Notes: generated by a model from the letters alone, not told the origin. DNA of 64,000 nucleotides from an uncultured Blautia sp. (GCA_946557785.1 CAMNTH010000013.1:1-64000); one strand, 5' to 3'. Shown: positions 43,588 through 52,667, counted from the first letter of the stretch. A program made the numbers and translations.

Positions 43588-44436
43588 ATGAACGATTGTA
43601 TTACAATGATGAAATATCAGGGGCTTGGGAACGATTACCTGATCCTGGATCCTAATAAAAACGGTGTGCAGCTTCAGGGAAAAAAGATTGCACTGATGTG
43701 CCAGCGCGGACTGGGGATCGGAGCAGACGGTGTGCTTTATGGACCTGTGGAAATCAATGGAAAAATGGGCGTGCATATTTTTAATGCTGATGGAAGTGAA
43801 TCTGCGATCAGCGGTAACGGCGTGCGGATTTTTGCAAAATATCTGATTGACCAGATGTATGTAAAAGAGCAGAAGTTTTCTATTGAAACACTTTCCGGAT
43901 CTATTGAGGTGGAATGTCTGAACAGCCGTGCTACCCAGTTCCGTGTAAATATGGGGAAAGCATCCTTCCTTTCCGAAGAAATTCCGGTAACAGGGGAAGT
44001 CAGGGAAGTGATCAACGAGCCTTTTGTATTCCATGATAAAGAGCATAAAGCGACCTGCCTGACTGTGGGAAATCCACACTGCATTATTTTTATGGATAAG
44101 GTGACGGCAGAAATGGCGAAGGAACTTGGCCCTTATGTAGAAAATGCAGATCAATTTCCAGAGCGGATGAATCTCCAGATCTGCCGTAAGATAGACACTG
44201 GCAACCTGGATATTGAAATCTGGGAACGTGGAAGCGGCTATACGAAAGCTTCCGGAACAGGAAGCTGCGCAGCAGCCATTGCAGCTCATCGCCTTGGACT
44301 TGTAGAAAACGTGGTAAACGTAAACCAGCCAGGGGGAATGATCCGAATCGACATCCAGGACGACGGAACCATCTACATGACCGGAAGCGTAGGCTATATC
44401 GAGGATGTAAGTATTGCAGAAAGTTTCTTTTCATAA
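43588..44436 (+). CDS. DapF-fold epimerase homologue lacking both catalytic cysteines
   Basis: The 282-residue protein aligns along its whole length with diaminopimelate epimerase: YQGLGNDYLI, FNADGSE, VGNPHCIIF and ERGSGYTKASGTGS. The two catalytic cysteines of DapF are replaced by serine: S75 in AISGNGVR (normally CGNG) and S222 in ASGTGSCAA (normally CGTG). In studied DapF enzymes, Cys-to-Ser changes strongly impair epimerisation. It is therefore either a DapF variant that works differently or a paralogue with another role. AAGGAGAGAG precedes the ATG and a strong terminator follows. Annotation pipelines would call it dapF. Confidence 0.75.
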   Translation: MNDCITMMKYQGLGNDYLILDPNKNGVQLQGKKIALMCQRGLGIGADGVLYGPVEINGKMGVHIFNADGSESAISGNGVRIFAKYLIDQMYVKEQKFSIETLSGSIEVECLNSRATQFRVNMGKASFLSEEIPVTGEVREVINEPFVFHDKEHKATCLTVGNPHCIIFMDKVTAEMAKELGPYVENADQFPERMNLQICRKIDTGNLDIEIWERGSGYTKASGTGSCAAAIAAHRLGLVENVVNVNQPGGMIRIDIQDDGTIYMTGSVGYIEDVSIAESFFS

Positions 44437-44450
44437 TAACGAACCGCTAA

Positions 44451-44490
44451 AAGGGGGCTATTGAGAAATGATGGCCCTCTTCTTTTTTTT
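44451..44490 (+). terminator. Terminator of the DapF-like gene
   Basis: AAGGGGGCTAT (44451-44461) pairs with ATGGCCCTCTT (44471-44481) with two G-U pairs, followed by CTTTTTTTTT. Confidence 0.88.
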
Positions 44491-44578
44491 TATTTTAACG
44501 GCTAAATCAGAACGAATGTTGATTTATAATGAAATAGAATTTATGTTTGCATTGGCTTTACAAAGGAGGTGAATTGAG

Positions 44579-44973
44579 GTGAAAGCATTGAAATCATTTT
44601 TTTTAGAGGAATTTAGAGATAAAGAGGCTTATACAGAATTCTTAAAATTTATGCTAGTACATAGTGACTTTTTTTCATTAGTATATTTTAGATATCATGA
44701 AAATGAAAAGATGAAGTTTAAAACCAAAATAATTCAGAATGCTTGGAAGCTTTTTTACAGGTGGATGGCATATACGATTGGGATTATCCTGATGCTCCGA
44801 TGGATTTATGTTTTTACAAAGATGGATATTGTTGGTTAGCTGTTACTGCACACGAGCATATGGCATTTTTATACACTGATAATAAAATAGAAGTGGAAAG
44901 TATAAAAGCTTTGGGGGTGGAATTAACTTTTGAAGGAGAAGAGGAGCTTATATTTCATTATGATTTTGAATAG
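44579..44973 (+). pseudogene. Small protein gene split by a one-base frameshift at a T run
   Basis: A very strong ribosome site (AAAGGAGGTGA, 44562-44572) precedes GTG 44579. The frame codes MKALKSFFLEEFRDKEAYTEFL and so on until a run of six T (44752-44757), then drifts into an artificial hydrophobic tail ending at 44839. The reading frame one base back continues sensibly from there as LQVDGIYDWDYPDAPMDL to 44973, ending in FHYDFE. Joined, the product would be about 131 acidic residues. I do not recognise it; small acidic proteins of this kind are often immunity proteins, but that is a guess. It is either a pseudogene, a phase-variable gene or a -1 slippage product. Confidence 0.65.
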
Positions 44974-45131
44974 AGAGGGCAGCCCCCATTCAAGTTCCCC
45001 CCCCCATTCAAATCCCTAATTGCCTTTTCCCACTCAATATGCTATCTTATAAAGTAGGAATTTTCTGTCCTCTAAATGCAGAAAACCTACAAAATATAAG
45101 AAAGACCAAATAAAAGAAAGAAGGTGAAGCT

Positions 45132-46260
45132 ATGGTTGAATTAGATCAGTTCAAAACAATACTTGCAGCTTATACAGAACCATTAGTGGAAGTGAGGGAT
45201 TCACTTTGACCTGGCTAACAAAGAAAAGCGGGTTGAAGAATTAGAGCGCGAAATGGAAGCGCCGGACTTCTGGGACAATACAGAAAGATCCCAGATGAAA
45301 ATGAAAGAATTAAAAAGTCTCAAGGACGACATGGAAACGTACCAGAATCTGATGAGTCAGATGGAGGACATGGAAACCATGATCGAAATGGGATATGAAG
45401 AAAACGATCCGGAGTTAATCCCGGAGATCCAGGAGATGCTGGATCAGTTTGAGAGTGACTTTGATGCGATCCGGATAAAAACACTTTTATCAGGAGAGTA
45501 TGACACAGAAAACGCCATTATTAAGCTGAATGCAGGAGCCGGAGGAACGGAGGCCTGTGATTGGTGCAGCATGCTTTACCGTATGTACACCCGATGGGCG
45601 GACCGCAAGGGCTTTACTTTGGAGGTACTGGATTATCTGGACGGCGATGAAGCAGGAATCAAATCCGTCACTTTCCAGGTAAACGGTCAGAATGCCTATG
45701 GCTATTTAAAATCCGAAAAGGGTGTCCACCGTCTGGTAAGAATCTCGCCGTTCAATGCAGCAGGCAAGCGCCAGACATCCTTTGTATCCTGTGATGTTAT
45801 GCCGGATATTGAAAAAGACCTTGACGTGGAGATCAATGATGAGGACATCCGTATTGATACCTACCGAAGCAGCGGCGCAGGCGGACAGCACATTAACAAA
45901 ACCTCTTCTGCCATCCGCATCACCCATTTTCCAACGGGAATCGTGGTACAGTGCCAGAATGAACGTTCCCAGCATATGAATAAAGACAAGGCCATGCAGA
46001 TGCTGAAGGCGAAGCTGTATCTTCTGAAACAGCAGGAGGCAGAAGCCAAACTCTCCGGTATACGAGGGGAAGTTACGGATATTGGTTGGGGAAATCAGAT
46101 TCGTTCCTACGTTATGCAGCCATACACCATGGTGAAGGATCACAGAACCAGTGAAGAGACTGGGAATGTAGATGCTGTGATGGACGGAGGCATCGACCTG
46201 TTTATCAATTCTTATTTGAAATGGATTGCTTTGTCAAAGAGGCCGGCAGAATCCCAGTAA
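45132..46260 (+). CDS. prfB: Peptide chain release factor 2, made by programmed +1 frameshift
   Basis: ATG 45132 opens 25 codons (MVELDQFKTILAAY...) ending CTT followed by an in-frame TGA at 45207. Shifting by one base at CTT-TGA-C continues in the frame from GAC 45208 to 46260, giving about 375 residues, the normal length of RF2. The body shows the SPF codon-recognition tripeptide (VRISPFNAAGKRQ) and the GGQ catalytic motif (SSGAGGQHINKT). RF2 ends translation at UGA and UAA, and low RF2 promotes the frameshift, so the gene regulates itself. AAGAAGGTGA precedes the ATG. Confidence 0.96.
45191..45210 (+). other. prfB programmed frameshift site
   Basis: The signal is GTGAGGGATTCACTTTGAC: a Shine-Dalgarno-like GAGGG, then the slippery CTT, the stop TGA and a C after it. 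The CTTTGAC part is canonical. The GAGGG ends 5 bases before CTT, where the E. coli element leaves 3, which could weaken the stimulation. Confidence 0.9.
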
Positions 46261-46315
46261 AAAAGTCTTGCAGAGTTTTTGCGATTGTGATAAGATATCC
46301 AACGTGGAAAAACAA

Positions 46316-46336
46316 ATGTCCGCTAAAAGCGGACAT
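46316..46336. repeat. Perfect 9-bp stem palindrome before the ACT-protein gene
   Basis: ATGTCCGCT (46316-46324) and AGCGGACAT (46328-46336) pair perfectly over AAA. No T run follows. It lies between prfB and the ribosome site of the ACT gene and could be an operator or an mRNA stem. Confidence 0.5.
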
Positions 46337-46359
46337 GATAAACGGATAGGAAGGTCGAA

Positions 46360-46812
46360 ATGCAGAAACCAACACAAAAAACGAAATACTTTGTAGTAAG
46401 AGAACATGCAGTTCCGGAAGTGCTTCTGAAGGTTGTGGAAGCTAAGCGCCTGTTGGACACTAAAAGAGTGGCCACAGTGCAGGAGGCGGCCGAACAGACA
46501 GGAATCAGCCGAAGTTCCTTTTATAAATATAAGGATGATATTTTTCCTTTTCACGAAGAGGCAAAAGGGAAAACCATCACATTCATCATTCAGATGGATG
46601 ACGAACCGGGGCTTTTGTCTAATGTGCTTCAGACCATTGCCCGTTTTCACGGAAACATCCTTACCATTCATCAGAGTATTCCCATCAATGGAGTTGCCAC
46701 ACTGACTTTGAGCGTGGACATTCTTCCGGGCGAGGGAGATGCGGAGGCAATGGTGGATATGATCGAAGGAAGAGAGGGTATTCACTATCTGAAGATTTTA
46801 GGCAGAGAATAG
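46360..46812 (+). CDS. ACT-domain regulatory protein (UPF0735/PheB-like)
   Basis: The 150-residue protein has an N-terminal helix-turn-helix-like region (VATVQEAAEQTGISRSSFYKY) and a C-terminal ACT domain (ITFIIQMDDEPGLLSNVLQTI), which binds amino acids. In Firmicutes such genes lie directly upstream of homoserine dehydrogenase, as here (21 bases apart). A role as an amino-acid-responsive regulator of the threonine branch is likely but unproven. Its ATG follows GGAAGG. Confidence 0.85.
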   Translation: MQKPTQKTKYFVVREHAVPEVLLKVVEAKRLLDTKRVATVQEAAEQTGISRSSFYKYKDDIFPFHEEAKGKTITFIIQMDDEPGLLSNVLQTIARFHGNILTIHQSIPINGVATLTLSVDILPGEGDAEAMVDMIEGREGIHYLKILGRE

Positions 46813-46833
46813 AAGGGACTGGAGGAGAACAGC

Positions 46834-48048
46834 ATGGTAAACATAGCAGTATTAGGATACGGCACAGTGGGAAGCGGTGTCGTAGAAGTCATCAATACAA
46901 ATCATAAAAGTATTAACAAACGGGCAGGGGACGATATTTATATTAAATATGTTCTGGATCTCCGTGATTTTCCGGGAGACCCGGTGCAGGATGTACTTGT
47001 GCATGACTATGAGGTCATCGTAAATGACCCGGAGGTGGATATTGTAGTAGAAGTCATGGGCGGTATTGAACCGGCGTATACATTTGTAAAAAGAGCTCTT
47101 CTTTCCGGAAAGAGTGTCTGCACTTCCAATAAAGCTCTGGTAGCCAAGCATGGCCCGGAGCTAATGGAAATTGCAAGAGAACAAGATATCAACTTCTTAT
47201 TTGAAGCAAGCTGCGGAGGCGGGATTCCTATCATCCGCGCTTTGAATTCCTCCCTTACAGCAGATGAGATCGACGAGATTACCGGTATTCTTAATGGAAC
47301 TACTAACTATATGCTGTACAAAATGAGCACAGAGGGATGCGAATTTGATACTGTTTTGAAAGAAGCACAGGCGAAGGGGTATGCAGAGGCTGATCCTACG
47401 GCAGACGTGGAAGGCTATGATGCATGCCGCAAGATCGCCATTCTTTCCTCACTGGCTTATGGCCGTTTTCTCAATTATGAAGACATTTATACAGAAGGAA
47501 TTACCAGGATCACTCCGGAGGATATGGAATATGCAAAAGAGCTTGGCATGACCATTAAGCTTCTGGCAACCAGCCGCAGGGTAGGGGACGGCTCCTTCTA
47601 TGCAATGGTTGCACCGTTCCTTCTGGGACAGAACAGCCCCCTTTTCAGTGTGAATGATGTATTTAACGGTATTTTCGTACACGGAAATGTACTTGGCGAT
47701 GCTATGTTCTATGGAAGCGGAGCCGGAAAGCTCCCCACCGCAAGCGCAGTAGTAGCGGATGTGGTGGATGAGGCAAAGCATCTCCATCGGAATATCATGA
47801 CCAATTGGAGCAGCCATCCGCTGTGCCTGATGGATATGGAGGAAGTGGAAGGAAGATTTTTTGTAAGAGTCAAAGAAACTACCGTTGATAAGGTAGAAGC
47901 TGTTTTTGGCAAAGTAGAAATCGTAAATCTGAAGCAGCTTCCAGGTGAATTTGCATTTATTACTTCCTGTATGAAGCAGGGAGAATACAGCGGTAAGGTC
48001 AGTGCACTTGGGGACAGTGTTCTGACCATGATCCGTGTAAAGGAATGA
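46834..48048 (+). CDS. hom: Homoserine dehydrogenase
   Basis: The 404-residue protein has the NAD(P)-binding N-terminus (VLGYGTVGSGVVEV), the catalytic region (ASCGGGIPIIRAL; GILNGTTNYML; EADPTADVEGYDACRK) and a C-terminal ACT-like region for feedback control. It reduces aspartate semialdehyde to homoserine. CTGGAGGAG precedes the ATG. It sits in an ACT protein - hom - ApgM-like - lysC series. Confidence 0.95.
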   Translation: MVNIAVLGYGTVGSGVVEVINTNHKSINKRAGDDIYIKYVLDLRDFPGDPVQDVLVHDYEVIVNDPEVDIVVEVMGGIEPAYTFVKRALLSGKSVCTSNKALVAKHGPELMEIAREQDINFLFEASCGGGIPIIRALNSSLTADEIDEITGILNGTTNYMLYKMSTEGCEFDTVLKEAQAKGYAEADPTADVEGYDACRKIAILSSLAYGRFLNYEDIYTEGITRITPEDMEYAKELGMTIKLLATSRRVGDGSFYAMVAPFLLGQNSPLFSVNDVFNGIFVHGNVLGDAMFYGSGAGKLPTASAVVADVVDEAKHLHRNIMTNWSSHPLCLMDMEEVEGRFFVRVKETTVDKVEAVFGKVEIVNLKQLPGEFAFITSCMKQGEYSGKVSALGDSVLTMIRVKE

Positions 48049-48115
48049 ACCAGAAGACACCAGGAAAGTATGCCCGGTGAAACGGGCCGGGGAGATAATA
48101 GAGGAGAGAATTATT

Positions 48116-49354
48116 ATGAAATATGTAGTGGTTTTGGGAGACGGAATGGCAGATTGGCCATTGGAGGAGCTTCAGGGGCAAACGCCTCTCGCATATGCGA
48201 AGACTCCCGTAATGGATTCCCTTGCAGCAGTTTCGGAGATCGGGACTGTTCCCACCATACCGGAGGGAATGGCTCCGGGAAGCGATACGGCAAATCTTTC
48301 CGTCATGGGATATGATCCCAAGAAATATTATACAGGCCGTTCCCCTCTGGAGGCATTAAGCATCGGAGCTGACATGAAGGACAGCGATGTGGTGTATCGC
48401 TGCAATATTGTTACTTTGACAGAAGAAGACGTTCCCTACGGGGAGCAGACCATTGTGGATCACAGTGCTGATGAGATTAGTACTGAGGAAGCAGCAGTGC
48501 TTCTTAAGGATGTTGCCAGTGCTTTGGCCAGGGAACCTGGAGAAATGGTGCCTGAGGGATATGAATCGGATAAGTATGGCTTTTATACAGGAACAAGCTA
48601 CCGTCACTGTATGATATGGGACTGCGGCAAGGTACTGGATCTGACGCCGCCTCATGATGTGCTCACCCGGAAAATCGGGCAGTATCTGCCTTCGGATCCG
48701 GCATTACGTTATATGCAGGAGCGCAGCTATGAGCTTCTGAAAAATCATCCCATTAATCTGAAGCGTAAGGAAAAGGGCTTAAATCCTGCCAACAGCTTCT
48801 GGTTCTGGGGTGCAGGAACCAAACCTATTCTCACCTCATTTGAAGAGATGTACCATAAAAAAGGAGTCATGATTTCAGCCGTAGACCTTCTGAAGGGAAT
48901 TGCTGTAGGAGCCATGATGGACCGCATCATTGTGGAAGGTGCGAACGGAGGCCTTCACACCAATTATGAAGGCAAAGCTGCGGCAGCCGTGAAAGCCCTG
49001 ACAGAGGACGGCTACGACTTTGCCTATATTCATGTAGAAGCGCCGGATGAAATGGGACACCAGGGCAGCATCGAAAAAAAGGTGCAGTCTATTGAATTTT
49101 TAGATGACCGTCTTATCCGTCATGTAAAGGAGGGAATGGATGCTTCCAAAGAGGAATACAGAATGCTCATACTTCCGGATCATCCAACACCTATCAGGGT
49201 TCGCACCCATGTGGCGGAGCCTGTCCCCTACCTTTTGTATGACAGCGCTGAACCAGGAAGGCACACATGGCATTATAATGAAGAAGAAGCAGCACAGGGC
49301 GGGGTGACAGTTGCCCATGGCTGGGATCTGATGAATTATTTATTTTCCAGATAG
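48116..49354 (+). CDS. ApgM-type phosphoglycerate mutase family protein, proposed homoserine kinase
   Basis: The 412-residue protein belongs to the alkaline-phosphatase-fold ApgM group: VVLGDGMADWPLEEL (metal site at D), APGSDTANLSVMGYDP with the phospho-Ser/Thr region, and HVEAPDEMGHQGS and LPDHPTPIRVRTH for metals. It is placed between homoserine dehydrogenase and aspartokinase, and members in this setting have been proposed to act as homoserine kinase in genomes without ThrB. I start at ATG 48116 after GAGGAGAG; an in-frame ATG at 48077 has no such site. Phosphoglycerate mutase activity remains possible. Confidence 0.85.
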   Translation: MKYVVVLGDGMADWPLEELQGQTPLAYAKTPVMDSLAAVSEIGTVPTIPEGMAPGSDTANLSVMGYDPKKYYTGRSPLEALSIGADMKDSDVVYRCNIVTLTEEDVPYGEQTIVDHSADEISTEEAAVLLKDVASALAREPGEMVPEGYESDKYGFYTGTSYRHCMIWDCGKVLDLTPPHDVLTRKIGQYLPSDPALRYMQERSYELLKNHPINLKRKEKGLNPANSFWFWGAGTKPILTSFEEMYHKKGVMISAVDLLKGIAVGAMMDRIIVEGANGGLHTNYEGKAAAAVKALTEDGYDFAYIHVEAPDEMGHQGSIEKKVQSIEFLDDRLIRHVKEGMDASKEEYRMLILPDHPTPIRVRTHVAEPVPYLLYDSAEPGRHTWHYNEEEAAQGGVTVAHGWDLMNYLFSR

Positions 49355-49386
49355 AGGCAGAGGAAAATGTCTGGCAGGAGGAAACT

Positions 49387-50595
49387 ATGCTGATTGTAAA
49401 AAAATTCGGCGGTACTTCTGTAGCTAACAAAGAGCGCATCTTTCATGTGGCGGAAAGATGTATAGAAGAATACCGAAAAGGCAATGACGTGGTGGTTGTT
49501 TTGTCTGCAATGGGAAAGTATACGGACGAACTTATCACCATGGCACAGGACGTGAATGACCGTCCGCCAAAACGAGAAATGGATATGCTTTTTACCATCG
49601 GAGAACAGATGTCTGTGTCCTTGATGGCAATGGCTTTGAATAAGCTGGGAGTTCCGGCTGTCTCCCTGAATGCGTTCCAGGTGGCCATGCACACTACCAG
49701 CACTCACGGAAATGCCCGCCTTAAGCGGATCGATACAGAGCGCATCAGACGGGAACTGGAAAACCGCAAGATCGTGGTAGTAACAGGCTTCCAGGGAATT
49801 AATAAATATGATGATTATACAACTTTGGGCCGGGGCGGTTCTGATACCACAGCCGTTGCCCTTGCAGCAGCCCTTCATGCAGACGCCTGCGAAATTTATA
49901 CGGATGTGGACGGCATTTATACGGCAGATCCAAGGAAGGTACCCAATGCCCGCAAGCTGGAGGAGATTACTTATGATGAAATGCTGGATCTGGCTACTTT
50001 GGGAGCGGGAGTACTGCATAATCGTTCCGTAGAAATGGCAAAGAAATACGGCGTGCCCCTGGTGGTGCGCTCCAGTCTGAACAATAGTGAAGGAACTGTG
50101 GTGAAGGAGGTAGTTTCAGTGGAAAGAATGCTGATCAGCGGCGTTGCGCTGGATACGGAGGCTGTACGAATCGCAGTACTGGGCTTAAAAGACGTGCCTG
50201 GTATGGCATTTAAGCTGTTTAATACGCTGGCTAAGAAAAATATCAATGTAGACGTAATCCTGCAGTCTATCGGACGTGCCGGAACCAAGGACATATCCTT
50301 TACCGTAGACGGGAAGGATATGGAGGAGGCAGTGGCTGTCCTGGAGGAAAACCGTGCAAGGCTTGGGTATAAGGAGCTGCATTCAGAAAGGAACATTGCC
50401 AAGCTGTCGATTGTAGGCGCAGGAATGATGAGTAATCCCGGCGTGGCTGCTAAGATGTTTGAGAGCTTATATAATGAAGGGGTAAATATTAACATGATTT
50501 CTACGTCGGAAATCAGGGTAACAGTTCTGATTAATGAAAAGGATGGAATCTGCGCTATGAATGCGGTGCACGATGCCTTTAATTTGGCGGACTGA
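49387..50595 (+). CDS. lysC: Aspartate kinase
   Basis: The 402-residue protein has the amino-acid-kinase N-terminus (VKKFGGTSVANKERI), the catalytic region (TTLGRGGSDTTAVALAAAL; YTDVDGIYTADPR) and two C-terminal ACT domains (VLGLKDVPGMAFKLF; LSIVGAGMMSNPGVAAKMF) that bind lysine or threonine. It phosphorylates aspartate as the first step of lysine, threonine and methionine synthesis. AGGAGGAAA precedes the ATG. No lysine riboswitch is present in the 32-base gap. Confidence 0.96.
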   Translation: MLIVKKFGGTSVANKERIFHVAERCIEEYRKGNDVVVVLSAMGKYTDELITMAQDVNDRPPKREMDMLFTIGEQMSVSLMAMALNKLGVPAVSLNAFQVAMHTTSTHGNARLKRIDTERIRRELENRKIVVVTGFQGINKYDDYTTLGRGGSDTTAVALAAALHADACEIYTDVDGIYTADPRKVPNARKLEEITYDEMLDLATLGAGVLHNRSVEMAKKYGVPLVVRSSLNNSEGTVVKEVVSVERMLISGVALDTEAVRIAVLGLKDVPGMAFKLFNTLAKKNINVDVILQSIGRAGTKDISFTVDGKDMEEAVAVLEENRARLGYKELHSERNIAKLSIVGAGMMSNPGVAAKMFESLYNEGVNINMISTSEIRVTVLINEKDGICAMNAVHDAFNLAD

Positions 50596-50652
50596 TCAGT
50601 ATTTGCGGCTGTAAAAAGAATTATATAAAAAATAGGAAAGGGGATTTTACAG

Positions 50653-51843
50653 ATGAAAAGGAAAACAGTAATTGCAATGCTTTTGGCAGGATGTCTTGCT
50701 GCAGCGCCGGTGGGAGTTTATGCAGAGGAAGCAGAGGCCGCGACCGTGGAAGCGACAGCCGATTCCGGAGAAACGGGGCTTTCTGACAGTCTTTTTGATT
50801 TCCAGATTGAAATTCTGGGAGAAGTTTATCAGTTCCCCATGACTTATGCAGATTTTACTGCAAAGGGATGGGCACCCAAAAACGAAGAAGATGCCAATGA
50901 GATGCTGGGGGCGAATACATATAGTTTTTTTACTTTCCAGAAGGGTGATCTGTCAGCGTCTGTAAATATCATGAACCTGATGGTAAATGAGGCTCCTGTA
51001 ACGGACTGTCTTGCAGCAGGCATTGAGATTGACGGCGTATATTCCGATGCAGACATTGCAAGCCTTGGAATCAAGCTTGCTAAAGGTGTGACTATGGGTG
51101 TTTCCACTGTGGATGATATTAAGGCTGCTTATGGCGAGCCATCCGACACTTATGAGGGCGATTTGTACTGGAAAATGACATATGATAAGGACATTTATGA
51201 AGACGTGGAATTTTACGTTTACAAAGAGCAGAATGCCCTTCTTGAGGTTTCACTCCGCAACATGGTGGAACCGGAGAACTTTGACAAGGGAAGTGCAAGC
51301 GGTGAGACACCGGAGATCGTTTCCTCCTATACAGCCCCCACAGAGCTTGGCACAGAAATCATGGATCCGGTTGTGGAATACTGCGGCGACCTTTATAGGC
51401 TTCCCTGCCCGATTACCGCATTCCAGGCAAATGGCTGGAAGATGGATGGGATTTCAGAGGACGCCTTTGTGGAAGGCAGAGGAATTGATTTTATTACGAT
51501 GACAAGAGACACACAAAGTATTGACCTTACCGTACGCAATAAAACTCAGAATGCTGTCCTTCATGAAAACTGCTTTGTAACAGAGCTGGAGCTTTCTGCA
51601 TATGATGCTTCCAACTTAAGTATGACTCTTTCCGGCGGTTTTGCACTTGGAGCAAATAAAGGGGATATCATTGCAGCAGCAGAAGCAAAAGGTTATAAGG
51701 CTGAAGAAGCAGACAAGTATCTGAACATTTACGAAAATGATGACAGTAAACTGGATACACGTATTGATTTTGGATTCTATGACGATGAGGATGAAAACAA
51801 AGTTACCAGCATTACCTTCCGTAACGAGGTGCTGGAACAGTAA
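50653..51843 (+). CDS. Secreted two-domain protein, function unknown
   Basis: The 396-residue protein has a signal peptide with two possible cut sites: after VYA (residue 25) or at a lipobox LAGC with C14. Two related domains follow, about residues 45-220 and 235-396. They share the pattern YxFP/LP...AFxxxGW near the start (YQFPMTYADFTAKGW; YRLPCPITAFQANGW), a middle region ending TMGVSTVDDIKAAYG or ALGANKGDIIAAAEA, and a late EFYVYKE/DFGFYDDE strand. I do not know the family. It precedes the DUF975-like membrane protein by 12 bases, so both may act together at the cell surface. Confidence 0.75.
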   Translation: MKRKTVIAMLLAGCLAAAPVGVYAEEAEAATVEATADSGETGLSDSLFDFQIEILGEVYQFPMTYADFTAKGWAPKNEEDANEMLGANTYSFFTFQKGDLSASVNIMNLMVNEAPVTDCLAAGIEIDGVYSDADIASLGIKLAKGVTMGVSTVDDIKAAYGEPSDTYEGDLYWKMTYDKDIYEDVEFYVYKEQNALLEVSLRNMVEPENFDKGSASGETPEIVSSYTAPTELGTEIMDPVVEYCGDLYRLPCPITAFQANGWKMDGISEDAFVEGRGIDFITMTRDTQSIDLTVRNKTQNAVLHENCFVTELELSAYDASNLSMTLSGGFALGANKGDIIAAAEAKGYKAEEADKYLNIYENDDSKLDTRIDFGFYDDEDENKVTSITFRNEVLEQ

Positions 51844-51855
51844 AAGGAGAATTTC

Positions 51856-52593
51856 ATGAGAAGTATACGCAGCTTGAAAACATCTGCAAGAGGGGCAATG
51901 TCAGGGCGCAGCGGCACACTGATAATGGCTATGGTTATTTATACGGCAGTCAGCTTTATAGGAGGCAGGCTGGCGAACAGCTTCTTCCCGGGGACAGATG
52001 CAGCGAGCATAGCGATTAGCCAGGCGTTTCTGTTTATTATGACGCTGGTATTTGGTATCTTGTATGCAGGTGTCAGATACTTGTACCTGAATGCTGCTAG
52101 AGGCCGGGAATATTCTTTAAGTGATCTGCTTCATTTTTTTAAAAATGACCCGGACAAAGTAATTGCGGCTACGCTTGTTCTGTCTTTGATCAGTTTGGTG
52201 CTGTCCCTTCCGGTGAATTTCTATCTGTATTATCTTGAGGTAGGAACCACTTTGGAGGCAAAGATGGAATGGCTCATGATATCTGCGGGACTTGCGCTTT
52301 TTGTGGCTGCAGCCAGCGAGGTGCTGACACTTCCTTTTGAGATGACCTATTATCTGATGGGAGATTATCCGGAAATGAGCGGATTTGCTGCACTGAAAAA
52401 GAGTGTAAGCATGATGAAGGGAAATATGGGTAAGCTGCTTCTTCTGAAGATTAGTTTTCTGCCTCTTATGTTTCTTTCTGTTTTTACGTTGTATCTTGCC
52501 CTGATCTGGATCATTCCATATATGGAAATGTCCTTTGCAGAATTTTACAGAGATATGATCGGGGATTTTGCAGACAATGAAGAAATAAAGTAA
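51856..52593 (+). CDS. DUF975-like integral membrane protein
   Basis: The 245-residue protein starts MRSIRSLKTSARGAMSGRSG, the usual lead of DUF975 proteins, and has about five to six hydrophobic segments (near residues 22-40, 55-75, 115-135, 145-170, 195-225). No catalytic motif is visible. It is downstream of the secreted two-domain protein and is followed by a terminator. The function of this family is unknown. Confidence 0.75.
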   Translation: MRSIRSLKTSARGAMSGRSGTLIMAMVIYTAVSFIGGRLANSFFPGTDAASIAISQAFLFIMTLVFGILYAGVRYLYLNAARGREYSLSDLLHFFKNDPDKVIAATLVLSLISLVLSLPVNFYLYYLEVGTTLEAKMEWLMISAGLALFVAAASEVLTLPFEMTYYLMGDYPEMSGFAALKKSVSMMKGNMGKLLLLKISFLPLMFLSVFTLYLALIWIIPYMEMSFAEFYRDMIGDFADNEEIK

Positions 52594-52603
52594 TTTTAGA
52601 AAC

Positions 52604-52646
52604 CCGGCATGGGTGGGGAGTTCTTTTCCCGCCTGATGCCGGATTT
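52604..52646 (+). terminator. Terminator after the DUF975-like gene
   Basis: CCGGCAT (52604-52610) pairs with ATGCCGG (52635-52641), with a weaker inner stem (GGGGAG/TTCCC), then ATTTTC. Confidence 0.75.
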
Positions 52647-52667
52647 TCTCAGAGGAGATAGAAGTTT

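Noticed and set aside
50596..50652. Possible control element after lysC
   Set aside because: Only an AT-rich spacer with a ribosome site is visible; no hairpin with a T run.
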